Positions 17,222 through 27,366 are shown, numbered from the stretch's first letter. The stretch: DNA of 64,000 bases from Fictibacillus nanhaiensis (GCF_023715445.1 NZ_JAMBOD010000001.1:1054001-1118000); one strand, 5' to 3'. Made by a program: numbers and translations. Notes: generated from the sequence alone by a model not told the origin.

Positions 17222-19876
17222 TTAAGTTATGGTCAACGTATTTAACACTGTAAAATTAGGCGTATTGTTATTAAGCAATACTTCAATCTTTTGGGCTTCC
17301 ATCGGCCTACAAGTGAAATAACCTTGTATTTCGTTGCAATTTTTTTCTTCCAAAAATCTATATTGCTCCTCCGTTTCCACACCTTCTGCAACAACATTCA
17401 TTTTTAAAGCGTGGGCTAAAGTTATGATAGCTGTAGCAATGGCCGAGTCATCCGTTTCCGTGCCTATGCCCCGAATAAAGGATTGATCAATTTTCAAAGT
17501 ATCGATTTGGAATTTTTTCAGATACCCCATTGAAGAATAACCCGTCCCAAAATCATCCAAAGCAAACTGTACACCCATCTTCTTTAGCTGCTCGATTGTA
17601 TAAAGAATGGTTTCCTCATACTTCATTAAGGTACTTTCTGTAATCTCCAGCTCTACATATTCTGGAGGCAAACCAGACTCCATTAAAACCGCTTGAATAG
17701 AAGCCACTAAATCTCTTTGCAAAAATTGCCGTGCTGATAAGTTGATCGCTATCTTTATTGGATGGAGTCCTTTCTCGATCCAATCTTTTGTTTGTTTACA
17801 TGCTGTGCGAATAACCCATGCTCCTATTTTGGTAATCAAACCCGTTTCTTCTGCAAGAGGGATAAACTCACCTGGAGAGATCATTCCCCACCGGGGGTGA
17901 TCCCATCGAATCAAAGCTTCCAATGCAATAATGGTTTTTCTGTCAATCGAAAACCTTGGCTGATAATGAAGAAGCAACTCGTTATTTTCAATTGCTGCGT
18001 AAAGTTCATTTTCCATTAACAGCCTTTCATAACTGTTGCTGTCAAGTGTACTCTTATAATATTGATACGTATTCTTCCCATTTTCTTTAGCTCGGTACAT
18101 AGCAAGGTCTGCATTTTTCAATAAAACCTTTGGATCATGGCCATCTAATGGATAAAGTGAAACTCCAATACTTGCAGTTATATGTATCATTTCGTCTTTA
18201 ACAAAGATAGGCTTTGAAAAAAGCTCCAAAAGTTTAGCCATCTTGTATTTTAGCTTGTCCTGGTTAATATTTTCTAAAATGATGGTAAACTCATCACCAC
18301 TCATTCTGTATACCCTGCCAAATCCCCGGGTAAAGTTTTTGAGCCTTAAAGCAACTTCTTTTAACACCAGATCACCAAAAGAATGACCGAGGGAATCGTT
18401 AATAAATTTGAAGCGGTCTATATCTAAAAACAATATTCCAAGCTGCTGCTTCTTAATTTCCGCTTTTTGAATATGCCCTTCAAATTCTTCTGTAAACGAT
18501 CTTCGGTTCGGCAAGCCTGTTAACTGGTCATGATAAGCCATCTTTTTAATTAATTGCTCATGCTTGTTTCTTTCAGTTATATCCCTTGCTACAACCACTA
18601 TGTTCTCAATTTCACCAGATTCCTTTAGAACAGGCATAGCTCTGGCTTCAATCGTGACATAATGTCCGTTACCATGAAGGTATCGAAACTGTACGCCTAA
18701 AGGTATTTTGTCCTTTAAAAGCGTTTTGAACTTTTCTGATACAACCTGAATATCATCGGGATGCGTATATGTAAGAAAAGAATTTCCGAGATTAGCTTCT
18801 GTTCCAAAGATTAGCTGATAAGATGGTGATGTGTATTTAACTTTGCCGGTTGTATCAAGTGTAACGATCAAATCAGTAATATTCTCAGTCATAGCCCTGA
18901 ATTTCGCTTCACTCTTTCGAAGTGCTTCTTCCTTCTGTTTTTGCTCGATCGCCAATCCCGCCAGATGCGTAAAAGCCTCCATTGTTCCCCATTCTTTATC
19001 GTTAGGCACAGACGTTTTTTTAAAGTAAACGGCCAATATACCCAGCAGCTGATTAGAAGAGGAAAGAATCGGATGACTCCAACAAGCTCTAACACCATGA
19101 GCTAAAGCCATTTGTTTCTTCTTTTGATTCTTCAAATCTTTTTCAATGTCTGCTAGAATTACAGGTTTATAAGTAAATGCTGCTCTTCCACAGCTTTCCT
19201 CAGCCGGACTTATTTCAATCTGATGTATATCTTGAATGAATGATTCAGGCAGGTTAGCAGAATAGGCATATTCCAGTCTTCTATTTCGTTCATTTGCTAA
19301 ATGTATACATACTTCAGATTGCGGCATCGCTGCTTCAAAATTTAAAGAGATGGCCTTAAACACATCTTGTAAGCTGCTCCCCTTTGCAATCATCTCTAAA
19401 ATAAGTTTTTGGCCGATTAGCAATGACTCGGCATTTTTTTGTTCTGCATACAGAAGCCGGTACTGCTCTTCTGATTTCTCCAGTTTTTCGGCGATATTTT
19501 TCACTTCGGTAATGTCTTTAACAGAAGCAAGTAAATGTGTACATGTTCCTTCCTGGTTATGTATAGGAGTAAGATAAGTTACCGAAGTTTGAAGTTTACC
19601 ATTCCTAATGGTCTCTGTCTGAACCTGTACAGGTTTTTGCAGAGCTACTGTTTTTTCATAGACAATCTGAAGTTCTGCAGCAAGTTCTTCCTCCAGAACT
19701 TCATCCATGTATTTTCCTATTACTTCTCTCGTAATACCTGCATAGTTCAGCGCTGAATCATTAGCAGCTGAATATTGAAACCTGCTGCCATCATCTAATA
19801 CCTTCATTAAGAACATCATATCGAGAAACCCATTAAATAATGTATTCATTTCTGTTTGATCTTCTATACGAAACAT
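17222..19876 (-). CDS. PAS-GAF-PAS-GGDEF-EAL c-di-GMP turnover protein
   Basis: 884 aa, no membrane segment. Domain order: PAS (about 20-128), GAF (about 150-312), PAS/PAC (about 322-436), GGDEF (about 445-605) and EAL (about 620-865). The GGDEF active site reads SGDEF (526-530), a tolerated variant. The EAL domain keeps EALIRW (653), NLSARQF, ELEITES, DDFGTGYSS, LKIDQSF and EGVET, so phosphodiesterase activity is likely; whether the cyclase half works is open. It would set c-di-GMP level in response to signals sensed by PAS/GAF. ATG with GGGAGATAAA upstream. Confidence 0.92.
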   Translation of the reverse strand: MFRIEDQTEMNTLFNGFLDMMFLMKVLDDGSRFQYSAANDSALNYAGITREVIGKYMDEVLEEELAAELQIVYEKTVALQKPVQVQTETIRNGKLQTSVTYLTPIHNQEGTCTHLLASVKDITEVKNIAEKLEKSEEQYRLLYAEQKNAESLLIGQKLILEMIAKGSSLQDVFKAISLNFEAAMPQSEVCIHLANERNRRLEYAYSANLPESFIQDIHQIEISPAEESCGRAAFTYKPVILADIEKDLKNQKKKQMALAHGVRACWSHPILSSSNQLLGILAVYFKKTSVPNDKEWGTMEAFTHLAGLAIEQKQKEEALRKSEAKFRAMTENITDLIVTLDTTGKVKYTSPSYQLIFGTEANLGNSFLTYTHPDDIQVVSEKFKTLLKDKIPLGVQFRYLHGNGHYVTIEARAMPVLKESGEIENIVVVARDITERNKHEQLIKKMAYHDQLTGLPNRRSFTEEFEGHIQKAEIKKQQLGILFLDIDRFKFINDSLGHSFGDLVLKEVALRLKNFTRGFGRVYRMSGDEFTIILENINQDKLKYKMAKLLELFSKPIFVKDEMIHITASIGVSLYPLDGHDPKVLLKNADLAMYRAKENGKNTYQYYKSTLDSNSYERLLMENELYAAIENNELLLHYQPRFSIDRKTIIALEALIRWDHPRWGMISPGEFIPLAEETGLITKIGAWVIRTACKQTKDWIEKGLHPIKIAINLSARQFLQRDLVASIQAVLMESGLPPEYVELEITESTLMKYEETILYTIEQLKKMGVQFALDDFGTGYSSMGYLKKFQIDTLKIDQSFIRGIGTETDDSAIATAIITLAHALKMNVVAEGVETEEQYRFLEEKNCNEIQGYFTCRPMEAQKIEVLLNNNTPNFTVLNTLTIT

Positions 19877-20026
19877 GTTTTATCTCCCTGATAAAAGTTT
19901 ATAAAACTATCAAAAAATTCTAATTTCTAAATTAAGTATAGTTAATTGTTATTTTTTTTACCATAAAAAATAAAACAACCCCCATACTTATTATGAGAGT
20001 TTTCGAATTGATAAGGAGTATATAAA

Positions 20027-20053
20027 AAAAGAACCCCTTATTTAGAGGTCCGA
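20027..20053 (-). terminator. Probable terminator of the 75-aa gene
   Basis: Minus-strand GACCTC-TAAATAA-GGGGTTC with one bulge, followed by TTTTTTT. Confidence 0.5.
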
Positions 20054-20077
20054 CCGTAGTAATCTCTTATTTTAATT

Positions 20078-20305
20078 TCAACCTACTTCTTTAACTTTCA
20101 TAGGAACAAAAGATAACAGTAAAGAAATGATGTTATTCAATTGTTCCGGAGTAATATGTATTCCATCGTTAGCCAATAATTCTTCTTTAAGACGTATAAT
20201 ATTATCCACTTCTTCAAGTCGCGCATCCGACAAGCAATGATCAATCGTATTTAAAAGCTCCAACAACTGATTATTTTTATTGGTAATGTAATATGTAGTG
20301 TTCAC
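20078..20305 (-). CDS. Small hypothetical protein
   Basis: 75 aa from GTG 20305 (spacing to GGGGGGTG fits better than the TTG one codon earlier). Mostly alpha-helical and Leu/Asn rich: NQLLELLNTIDHCLSD and LNNIISLLLSF. No motif recognised. Function unknown. Confidence 0.6.
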   Translation of the reverse strand: MNTTYYITNKNNQLLELLNTIDHCLSDARLEEVDNIIRLKEELLANDGIHITPEQLNNIISLLLSFVPMKVKEVG

Positions 20306-20524
20306 CAATAAACACCCCCCACTATCATTATTAGCGAAACTAAGGTCATTTTCCTACAAAAACAATTCGTCAAATGACGACATATCTTACTTTTTATGGA
20401 TTTTAACCCATAATACCTAACTCTTTCTGTCGAAAAAGGTCGGATTAACAGGAAAAAAGTCCTATGAACATATTTTGTGTTAACATAAAAGTATTAGGAG
20501 TTTACATATGAGGTGTAAATTACT

Positions 20525-21169
20525 TTAGTTAAATAACTTTGATAATGAAGCAAATGGAGAGACATTAGCTTCTGTTTTTGTTTTATATACGAGTTTTTCA
20601 GGTTCAAAGAGTTTTGATTCTAAATATGAAGCAGGATTTTTTGCGAATTTTATTTGGTTAAAGATTTTCCTTAAGATACGGGCTGTATTTATAGCATCAT
20701 CTAAAGCCCGATGTTTAGAACCCTCATAAGACAGTTCTATCGTTTGAAGTGCTCTAGACAATCCGTAACGGAACCCCTTTTCACTGTCATGCAGAATACT
20801 AAAATGAAATTGCAGATCATTGTGGTTGATGATCCATTCAATGTCTGTATGGTGGAAAGTAGAGTCAGTTATAAGGGCCCATTTATCCTCTGGTCCCCAA
20901 GAACACAAATAATATTCTTCCAATCCTACCCATGACCGGAAGCTTTCAATGGCTTCAGTGAAAGCGGGAGCGGACATTAAGTCTTTCTTGGTGATTCCAG
21001 TAAGGTTTGTGATCCGTGCATTTAATTTATCCATCTTCGGTTGAACAAAGGACTGAAACGTGTCAAGAAGAAGAAGTTCACCATTTACTTCTTTCATACG
21101 TATCGCACCAATTTCAATAACTTCAGACAATCTATTAGTCATCTCTAAATCGTAAACAATATATTGCAT
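20525..21169 (-). CDS. DEDDh 3'-5' exonuclease (KapD/ERI1-like)
   Basis: 214 aa from ATG 21169 (MQYIVYDLEMT); an upstream in-frame GTG would add four residues. The exonuclease DEDDh residues are visible: D and E in YDLEMT, D in the middle region EDKWALITDS, and H and D in KHRALDDAINTARI. It resembles Bacillus KapD, linked to sporulation control, but a general RNase/DNase role is equally possible. Confidence 0.8.
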   Translation of the reverse strand: MQYIVYDLEMTNRLSEVIEIGAIRMKEVNGELLLLDTFQSFVQPKMDKLNARITNLTGITKKDLMSAPAFTEAIESFRSWVGLEEYYLCSWGPEDKWALITDSTFHHTDIEWIINHNDLQFHFSILHDSEKGFRYGLSRALQTIELSYEGSKHRALDDAINTARILRKIFNQIKFAKNPASYLESKLFEPEKLVYKTKTEANVSPFASLSKLFN

Positions 21170-21282
21170 CCTCCACCACACCTGCCTTTCACTTTTCTTC
21201 GTTAGGTGAATGTCTCATATTATTGTAGATGATTTGTTAACAAAATGAAATATTTCCAAAGGTTTTATTACAGATGAACTGG

Positions 21283-21288
21283 TATAAT
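21283..21288 (+). promoter_or_regulatory. Possible extended -10 promoter of the lipoprotein gene
   Basis: TGGTATAAT (21280-21288) is an extended -10 element about 190 bp before the lipoprotein gene. No clear -35. The rest of the 21170-21480 gap shows nothing else. Confidence 0.35.
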
Positions 21289-21480
21289 TGCTTTATCTCT
21301 TCCTCAATTTTATCGTTATCATTATTTTATGATTATGTTCAGCTTAGATGTCATTCTATTCTCCAGACTCTATATGTTTCTTAATCTGTCAAACTTTTCA
21401 TTTTCAATTTACTTTTTCTTTTGTTACCATTATTGATGTCTATTTTAAATAAAATGAATTTACATAATGAGGGATCTATC

Positions 21481-22149
21481 ATGAAAAAATCTTTAATACT
21501 ATTTATGTGTGCAGTAATCTTAATGTTTTCCGCCTGTTCTAAAGATGCTATACAAGAAAATGAAGCACCGGCTCAGACGGATACAGAAAATAAAAAAGAT
21601 CAACCTTCAGAAGTTGCCGCTTCTGACCAAGATGAAGAAGAAACAGAAGAAACTGCAGCCAATGCAGATGAAGAAGGCACTTCCAAAGAAGATAATGCTG
21701 ACGAAAACACTAGTGAGGAAGATAAAGATTACTTAACAAGTCATCATCAATTTGTTGCAAGCGAACTGACAAATCTTTCAGAAAAAGAAGTTAGCAGCAT
21801 GTGGGGAGAACCCGTACGAACGGAAGAAATTCAATTCCGTTATTCCGGAACTTCTAAATTTGTCCCGGCAGTTGTCCACTATTATGAAAATGAAAAATAT
21901 GCCGTTACGTTTGTAGAAGGAAAAGCTGCACGTCTCGTCTATTCAGTGATTGAAGAAGAGATCTTGTTTGATGATGAAAAAACAAAAGCTCTTGAACTTG
22001 CCGGGCTGCCAGCAGATGTTGAAGAAGCAACGGATACTGACACTGCCTTTGTATGGAATGATATTGGCGGCGTTTATGAGGTAACAATGTTTTCTAAAGG
22101 TGAATTTGCTGATTATCTTTATATCATTCTGGACGAAGCTTACAAATAA
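21481..22149 (+). CDS. Lipoprotein with acidic spacer, unknown function
   Basis: 222 aa from ATG 21481 (GAGGGA upstream). Lipobox MFSACS with Cys about residue 19. Residues 25-80 are a very acidic low-complexity linker (many E, D, A, N). After this comes a folded domain with LSEKEVSSMWGEPVRTEEIQ, YYENEKYAVTFVEGKAARLVYS and a C-terminal strand pair. Surface-anchored; function unknown. Confidence 0.75.
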   Translation: MKKSLILFMCAVILMFSACSKDAIQENEAPAQTDTENKKDQPSEVAASDQDEEETEETAANADEEGTSKEDNADENTSEEDKDYLTSHHQFVASELTNLSEKEVSSMWGEPVRTEEIQFRYSGTSKFVPAVVHYYENEKYAVTFVEGKAARLVYSVIEEEILFDDEKTKALELAGLPADVEEATDTDTAFVWNDIGGVYEVTMFSKGEFADYLYIILDEAYK

Positions 22150-22274
22150 ACTAGTAAACTAACATGTGTTTCTATAAATCCGCATTTATCACTGTTTCTA
22201 TGCTTATCCTATTTGCATAACATGGAGTAAGGAGAGAAATCGGCTTCTCCCAGTGCAAGAAGAGGAGTGAAACC

Positions 22275-22451
22275 ATGTCGTCGAGAGAGTACTGTTCTGA
22301 TAGCTTTACGCTTTATGTAGTACTATTCGTGCTGCTCATTATTGTCGGAGCCGTTTCGTACAGCGGGAATTGCTGCGTTTATTCATATCCATGTCCTTAC
22401 CCATATGGATATGCAGCAAACGTACCGGTCAGTGGTTATTGGAACGTATAA
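22275..22451 (+). CDS. YjcZ-like small sporulation membrane protein
   Basis: 58 aa; ATG preceded by AGAGGAGTG. One membrane helix FTLYVVLFVLLIIVGA followed by a Cys/Tyr/Pro-rich tail (CCVYSYPCPYPYGYAA). This order (short polar start, hydrophobic helix with LLIIVG, aromatic tail) is typical of the YjcZ family of tiny sporulation proteins. Followed by a strong terminator. Confidence 0.6.
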   Translation: MSSREYCSDSFTLYVVLFVLLIIVGAVSYSGNCCVYSYPCPYPYGYAANVPVSGYWNV

Positions 22452-22455
22452 TAGA

Positions 22456-22490
22456 AAAAAACACCATTCCTTCGGGAATGGTGTTTTCTT
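22456..22490. terminator. Bidirectional terminator
   Basis: AACACCATTCC-TTCG-GGAATGGTGTT with A and T runs, between the 58-aa gene and nagP. Confidence 0.92.
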
Positions 22491-22493
22491 CTT

Positions 22494-23897
22494 TTACAGC
22501 TTTTCCCTCATGCTGTCTGCAATCGGCTCAACCTCTGACCCTACTACTACTTGGATGTTTTGATTATTAAGTTTTATTAAACCTTTTGATCCCGCTTTTC
22601 TGAGAGCTTCTTCATCAACCTTACTAATATCCTTGATCTGAAGGCGTAATCTTGTAATACAGTTATCAAGCTGAACGATGTTCTCTTTACCGCCTAGAGC
22701 TGTAATATACGCTTCCGCTGCCGTATCATATTTTGAATCGGTTGATGTACCCGTTGCCGCTGCTTCTGCAACGATTGTATCTTCATCTTCTCTTCCAGGT
22801 GTCTTCAAATCTAGCTTTACGATTAAATAACGGAAGACGGCATAATATAGAGCAAAATATACTGCACCTATTGGCAGCAGCAGCCATCCGTTTTGAGCGA
22901 TTCCAATATTAAGAAAATAGTCGATAGCCCCCGCCGAAAATGTAAAGCCATGGTGGATATCAAACAATACTGCCACTGACATAGAAACTGCTGTTAAAGC
23001 AGCATGAACCACATAAAGCAGTGGCGATAAAAACATAAAAGCAAATTCAATAGGCTCAGTAATTCCCGTTACAAATGATGTAAGTGCCATACTGCCCAGC
23101 ATTCCAGCAACCGCTTTTTTACGATGCTTTTTAGCTGTATGAACCATAGCTAAACAAGCAGCCGGTAAACCGAACATCATTACCGGGAAAAATCCTGCCA
23201 TATAGAATCCTGCTTTAGGATCTTCTGCAAAGAATCTCCAAAGGTCTCCTGTGACCTTGCCATTCTCACCAGTGAATTCACCAAATACAAACCATAAGAA
23301 ACTATTTAATACGTGATGAAGACCTAATGGGATTAATAAACGGTTGAAGAAACCAAATATTCCAGCGCCGATTGCTCCAGCACTTGTAATCCATGTTCCG
23401 ACATTTTCTAGTCCCATTTGAATAGATGGCCAGATGAATCCAAAAACCAATCCAAGAAGTACCATCGTTCCTGCCGTTACAATTGGCACAAATCGTTTTC
23501 CGCCAAAGAAAGACAGCCATTCCGGCAGTTTTATATTATAGAACTTATTGTATAAGAGCCCTGCAATTACACCTGCTAAAATACCTCCCAGAACAGACAT
23601 ATCGAACTTTTCGAATCCTAATGTTCCTACCGCGATTGATTTAGCACCTTCAGTCAAAACAAAATAGCCAATTGCTCCTGAAAGACCTGCAGCGCCGCTT
23701 CCATCTCTGGATAATCCAACAGCAACACCTATCGCAAAAATTAATGCCAGATGTCCAAAAATCGCATTACCAGCCGCAGCTAAAAAAGGAATACCTAATA
23801 AGTCATCTTGACCAAACCGCAATAGCAATCCGGCTGCCGGAAGAACGGCAATCGGAAGCATCAGTGCACGGCCAATACGCTGTAAAAAACCCAACAT
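22494..23897 (-). CDS. nagP: PTS N-acetylglucosamine transporter, EIICB
   Basis: 467 aa: EIIC membrane domain (about 1-365, beginning MLGFLQRIGRALMLPIAVLP) and EIIB domain (about 392-467) with the phosphocysteine in LDNCITRLRL. No EIIA domain, so it must borrow a glucose-type EIIA from elsewhere. GlcNAc specificity is inferred from the EIIC type (GLLLRFGQDDLLGIPF, HHVLNSFLWF) and from neighbours murQ, mupG, murP and nagA-nagB. ATG with AAAGGGGT, 15 nt after murQ; last gene of the operon. Confidence 0.88.
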   Translation of the reverse strand: MLGFLQRIGRALMLPIAVLPAAGLLLRFGQDDLLGIPFLAAAGNAIFGHLALIFAIGVAVGLSRDGSGAAGLSGAIGYFVLTEGAKSIAVGTLGFEKFDMSVLGGILAGVIAGLLYNKFYNIKLPEWLSFFGGKRFVPIVTAGTMVLLGLVFGFIWPSIQMGLENVGTWITSAGAIGAGIFGFFNRLLIPLGLHHVLNSFLWFVFGEFTGENGKVTGDLWRFFAEDPKAGFYMAGFFPVMMFGLPAACLAMVHTAKKHRKKAVAGMLGSMALTSFVTGITEPIEFAFMFLSPLLYVVHAALTAVSMSVAVLFDIHHGFTFSAGAIDYFLNIGIAQNGWLLLPIGAVYFALYYAVFRYLIVKLDLKTPGREDEDTIVAEAAATGTSTDSKYDTAAEAYITALGGKENIVQLDNCITRLRLQIKDISKVDEEALRKAGSKGLIKLNNQNIQVVVGSEVEPIADSMREKL

Positions 23898-23912
23898 ACT
23901 TATCTACCCCTT

Positions 23913-24818
23913 TCACTCGTGAGTGTAGTTTTTAATCGCTTCTTTTAATCTTCCGTTATGCTGTTCCAAATGTGCTTTTGCTTCATCTGGTGAAACCCCT
24001 GTAATGAGCTGATAAATAGCCGCTTTCGTATTACCGTTTTGTTCGAGCAGCGCTTGTTCAGCTTCTTGCTCTGTTACTCCAGCTGCCTCCATAATGATAT
24101 TTCTGGCGCGCTGTTTCAGCTTTACATTGGTAGGCTGAACATCAACCATTAGATTGCTGTATACTTTTCCCCACCTGATCATACTTGTTGTACTGATCAT
24201 ATTAAGGACAAGTTTTTGTGCAGTCCCTGCCTTCATTCGTGTTGATCCTGTAACCACTTCAGGACCTGTAACAACCGTAATACATGTATCTGCAGCATCT
24301 TCCATCGGAGAATTAAGGGAACAAACCACTGCAGCTGTATACGTTCCTTGATTTTTTGCATATTCCATTGCACCAAGACAATAAGGAGTCCTTCCGGAAG
24401 CGGCGATTGCTACAACAACATCTTTTTCAGTTACATTCAGTTTTTGCAAATCTTTCTTTCCAAGTTGTGAATCGTCTTCTGCTCCTTCAATAGCATGCTG
24501 AAGAGCATAATCTCCTCCAGCGATAAGACCAACTACCAACCTAGGATCTGTGCCATAAGTTGGGGGGCATTCTGATGCATCCAACACACCCAGTCTTCCG
24601 CTCGTTCCAGCACCTATATAGATCAGCCGGCCGCCATTTTCAAATGCTTCGACCACTTTTTCAGCAACCGCACCGATTTCAGATAATACAGGGGTGATAC
24701 AGCTGACTACACCTAGATCTGCTTCGTGTATTTTTTTGACCACTTCTAAAGTTGAAAGTTCATCAATATTAATTGTGTCTGGGTTTCTTTTTTCTGTAGC
24801 CAATTTTGTTAAATCCAT
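23913..24818 (-). CDS. murQ: N-acetylmuramic acid 6-phosphate etherase
   Basis: 301 aa from ATG 24818 with AGGGAGAA upstream; the longer frame to 24992 lies inside mupG and is not used. Cleaves the lactyl ether of MurNAc-6-P to give GlcNAc-6-P and D-lactate. SIS-type sugar-phosphate site IYIGAGTSGRLGVLDASE, then CPPTYG, IAASGRTPYCLGA, and VVTGSTRMKAGTAQK are all present. C-terminal helical tail is normal for MurQ. Confidence 0.96.
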   Translation of the reverse strand: MDLTKLATEKRNPDTINIDELSTLEVVKKIHEADLGVVSCITPVLSEIGAVAEKVVEAFENGGRLIYIGAGTSGRLGVLDASECPPTYGTDPRLVVGLIAGGDYALQHAIEGAEDDSQLGKKDLQKLNVTEKDVVVAIAASGRTPYCLGAMEYAKNQGTYTAAVVCSLNSPMEDAADTCITVVTGPEVVTGSTRMKAGTAQKLVLNMISTTSMIRWGKVYSNLMVDVQPTNVKLKQRARNIIMEAAGVTEQEAEQALLEQNGNTKAAIYQLITGVSPDEAKAHLEQHNGRLKEAIKNYTHE

Positions 24819-24874
24819 CACGTTCTCCCTTCGATGTTCATTAATAACTCTTGCTGATGCCATATATATGCTAC

Positions 24875-25921
24875 TCACTCTAAGAAAAGATACCTTTGTC
24901 CCCCGGCGATCCACTTCAAACGTGACTCGCTTTCTTTTCTTACATATCCGGCAACATTCACTTTTGAACTGGCCGGAAGATTCTCTAAACAAATTTGAAG
25001 TTCGCCTGCATATCTTCCATATAGCTTATTGTCTACTGTAATCCAGCCTTTTTCGAACGTATCCCCTGAAGAAATCTCTGACTCATAAATCATGTTCATA
25101 CTCCTTGATTCTACAGACCGTATAACATATTGCGCCGCATCCATCCTATTTGTGTGGAGGCTATTCAAAAGATGCTCATACCCTTCTTTAAAGGAAGCAT
25201 AGATAGGAACGATATCATCAACTAAATAGCTAAATTCTTTCGCAGTCTCCTCTGAAAGGTTAGGATCACCTATGCAAATCTTATCCGTACCAAGTGCACG
25301 AAGTTCCAGTGCTGCTTCTATAGGTGAGATTCCTCTATGGTCCTCAATCGTAGGAAGACCATCATGTAATGGTCCTCTTAATCGATCATCTCCGGGGATA
25401 AAGCCCATTGTTTTTATCCCATAGCGGTGAAACAATGCATTTCGATCCTTTAATGCTTGCTTGGAGATACCTGTGAATGGTTTCGGATAAAAATTATGCC
25501 AGGCTTCGGATTGATTGGGCAGAAGTCCCTTATTCAGAAGTTCTGTAAGCTGAGCTTCATCCACTGTACTGGCGTTCAATCCGATTTTTAAAGAATGAGA
25601 CAGCCAAGCGATCTGCTTAGCTGTAAACCCATAATCCATTCTGACGCCAGAGATACCCCAGTCTTTTAGCAATGGAAGTTCTTCAAACCTCAGACCTAAT
25701 CGTTCAAGTGAAGAAGGTGAAACATCAGCCATCACTTCCATGTGAGTCTCTTGTGCCCATTCACCCAGCTGTTTAACTTTTTTAACGAAAGAGATATCCT
25801 TTTCTTCCGGAATATGAAGGGAAGTAAAAATATATTGAAACCCTGCTGTTGCGGCATTTTGAATCCAGTTTTGATTGAAAGTGTCAGATTCACTTAAATA
25901 AATAGAAATTCCATAACACAA
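24875..25921 (-). CDS. mupG: 6-phospho-N-acetylmuramidase MupG (DUF871)
   Basis: 348 aa, TTG start with AGGAGTG about 10 nt upstream. TIM-barrel DUF871 protein: start MCYGISIYLSE, LGLRFEELPLLKDWGISGVRMDYG, NFYPKPFTGIS (about residue 152) and GDDRLRGPLHDGLPT. MupG splits intracellular MurNAc-6P-GlcNAc into MurNAc-6-P and GlcNAc in S. aureus. Position between murP (17 nt) and murQ fits this role exactly. A small C-terminal beta domain follows the barrel. Confidence 0.88.
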   Translation of the reverse strand: MCYGISIYLSESDTFNQNWIQNAATAGFQYIFTSLHIPEEKDISFVKKVKQLGEWAQETHMEVMADVSPSSLERLGLRFEELPLLKDWGISGVRMDYGFTAKQIAWLSHSLKIGLNASTVDEAQLTELLNKGLLPNQSEAWHNFYPKPFTGISKQALKDRNALFHRYGIKTMGFIPGDDRLRGPLHDGLPTIEDHRGISPIEAALELRALGTDKICIGDPNLSEETAKEFSYLVDDIVPIYASFKEGYEHLLNSLHTNRMDAAQYVIRSVESRSMNMIYESEISSGDTFEKGWITVDNKLYGRYAGELQICLENLPASSKVNVAGYVRKESESRLKWIAGGQRYLFLE

Positions 25922-25938
25922 AAGCTGATCACTCCTGA

Positions 25939-27312
25939 TTAGATGTCTTTTGCCATACTTTCTTTAAATCCAAACATCCATGTGAACAAGAATCCAAAGA
26001 TGTAAGCGACGACTAAACCTACTAAATATAGAACCATCTGATTCGTGTGAACTAAGAAAACAAGCGGTATTCCAGATACGCCTATCGCTATTGTTGCGAT
26101 TTTAAAGAATGCCTGGAACGCTCCTCCAACAGCTGCTCCTAAGCATGCTGTTAAGAAAGGACGTCCCAGCGGGAGTGTAACACCAAATATCAATGGTTCA
26201 CCGATACCCAGCATACCAACTGGCAGTCCGCCTTTAATAACTCTGCGAAGTCTTTGGTTTTTCGTTTTAAAGTAAATGGCGAACGCAGCACCTACTTGAC
26301 CTGCACCACCCATAGCAAGAATCGGCAATAACGGATCATCACCGATTGTATTAATCAGTTCCATGTGAACCGGAGTTAAACCTTGATGAAGCCCTGTTAC
26401 AACCAGCGGCAAGAATGTACCGGCCAGGATAAGTCCAGAGAAAATACCGCCGATATCAATTAAATTTAATAGTCCTTTCGTGATAATATCTGACAAAAAT
26501 CCGCCTACTGGCTGAAGAACATAGAGTGTTGCAAATCCTGTGATTAATAAAGCAAGTGTAGGTGTAACAATAATATCAATGGCAGCCGGAACGAACTTAC
26601 GGATTCGCTTTTCTAACCATGCGATTAATACAGCTGCGAGCATAACCCCGATCAAACCACCTCGGCCTACAACTAGCGGATCACCAAAAAGAGTGATGTT
26701 TGCAAGGCCAGGGTTTATGATCAGAATACCTGCCGCACCGCCTAGTGCTGGAGTTCCACCAAATTCTTTCGCAGTGTTAATACCTACAAATACTGCTAGA
26801 TAGCTGAATACTCCCCATCCGATCAAACTCAGCATTTGAATGAATGAAGATTCTGGGTCTGCACCCATTCTTATTGCCACGTTGGTAATCCCTGCAATCA
26901 ATCCAGAAGCTACGATAGCTGGAATAAGCGGGATGAAGATACTTGCAATCTTTCTTAAAAATTGTTTAAAAGGTGTAGCATTCTTCTTATTGATAGCATC
27001 CTTGTTCATGCGAGCCATCTGCTCTAAGTCCATTGGGTTTGTTTCGTCTACTGAATGAATATTCATTCCTGTTTCTTCACTCATAGCAAGAGTGACACGG
27101 TTTACGATTCCAGGGCCGACAATGATTTGCAATGTATCATCTTCTACGACACCCAAAACACCATCCACATCTTTTAAACCTGTCAGATCTGCTTTTGACG
27201 GGTCATGTAAATTCACCCTAATTCTAGTCATACAATGCATCAATGTCTGGATATTGGATGCGCCACCCAGCTTTTCAATGATGCTATGAGCCATTTGCTG
27301 CTCTTTCCCCAT
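25939..27312 (-). CDS. murP: PTS MurNAc transporter, EIIBC
   Basis: 457 aa: EIIB first (phosphocysteine in LMHCMTRIRV, Cys about 27), then EIIC (about 110-457) with QGLTPVHMELINTIGDDPL and MLGIGEPLIFGVTLPLG. This IIB-IIC order and the genetic link to mupG and murQ identify the MurNAc or MurNAc-GlcNAc type. No EIIA. ATG with AAGGGGGAAG upstream. A cre-like site lies in the 54-nt gap to the regulator gene, so CcpA control is likely. Confidence 0.9.
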   Translation of the reverse strand: MGKEQQMAHSIIEKLGGASNIQTLMHCMTRIRVNLHDPSKADLTGLKDVDGVLGVVEDDTLQIIVGPGIVNRVTLAMSEETGMNIHSVDETNPMDLEQMARMNKDAINKKNATPFKQFLRKIASIFIPLIPAIVASGLIAGITNVAIRMGADPESSFIQMLSLIGWGVFSYLAVFVGINTAKEFGGTPALGGAAGILIINPGLANITLFGDPLVVGRGGLIGVMLAAVLIAWLEKRIRKFVPAAIDIIVTPTLALLITGFATLYVLQPVGGFLSDIITKGLLNLIDIGGIFSGLILAGTFLPLVVTGLHQGLTPVHMELINTIGDDPLLPILAMGGAGQVGAAFAIYFKTKNQRLRRVIKGGLPVGMLGIGEPLIFGVTLPLGRPFLTACLGAAVGGAFQAFFKIATIAIGVSGIPLVFLVHTNQMVLYLVGLVVAYIFGFLFTWMFGFKESMAKDI

Positions 27313-27329
27313 TTTTTTCTTCCCCCTTC

Positions 27330-27345
27330 ACGTAAACGCTTTCAT
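27330..27345 (-). promoter_or_regulatory. cre-like site before murP
   Basis: Minus-strand ATGAAAGCGTTTACGT matches the 16-bp cre consensus WTGNNARCGNWWWCAW at 15 positions. Confidence 0.6.
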
Positions 27346-27366
27346 TTTTTTATATAAAACGCTTTT

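Noticed and set aside
24819-24992. N-terminal extension of MurQ
   Set aside because: It overlaps the end of mupG in another frame and MurQ proteins start at MDLTKL with a ribosome site.
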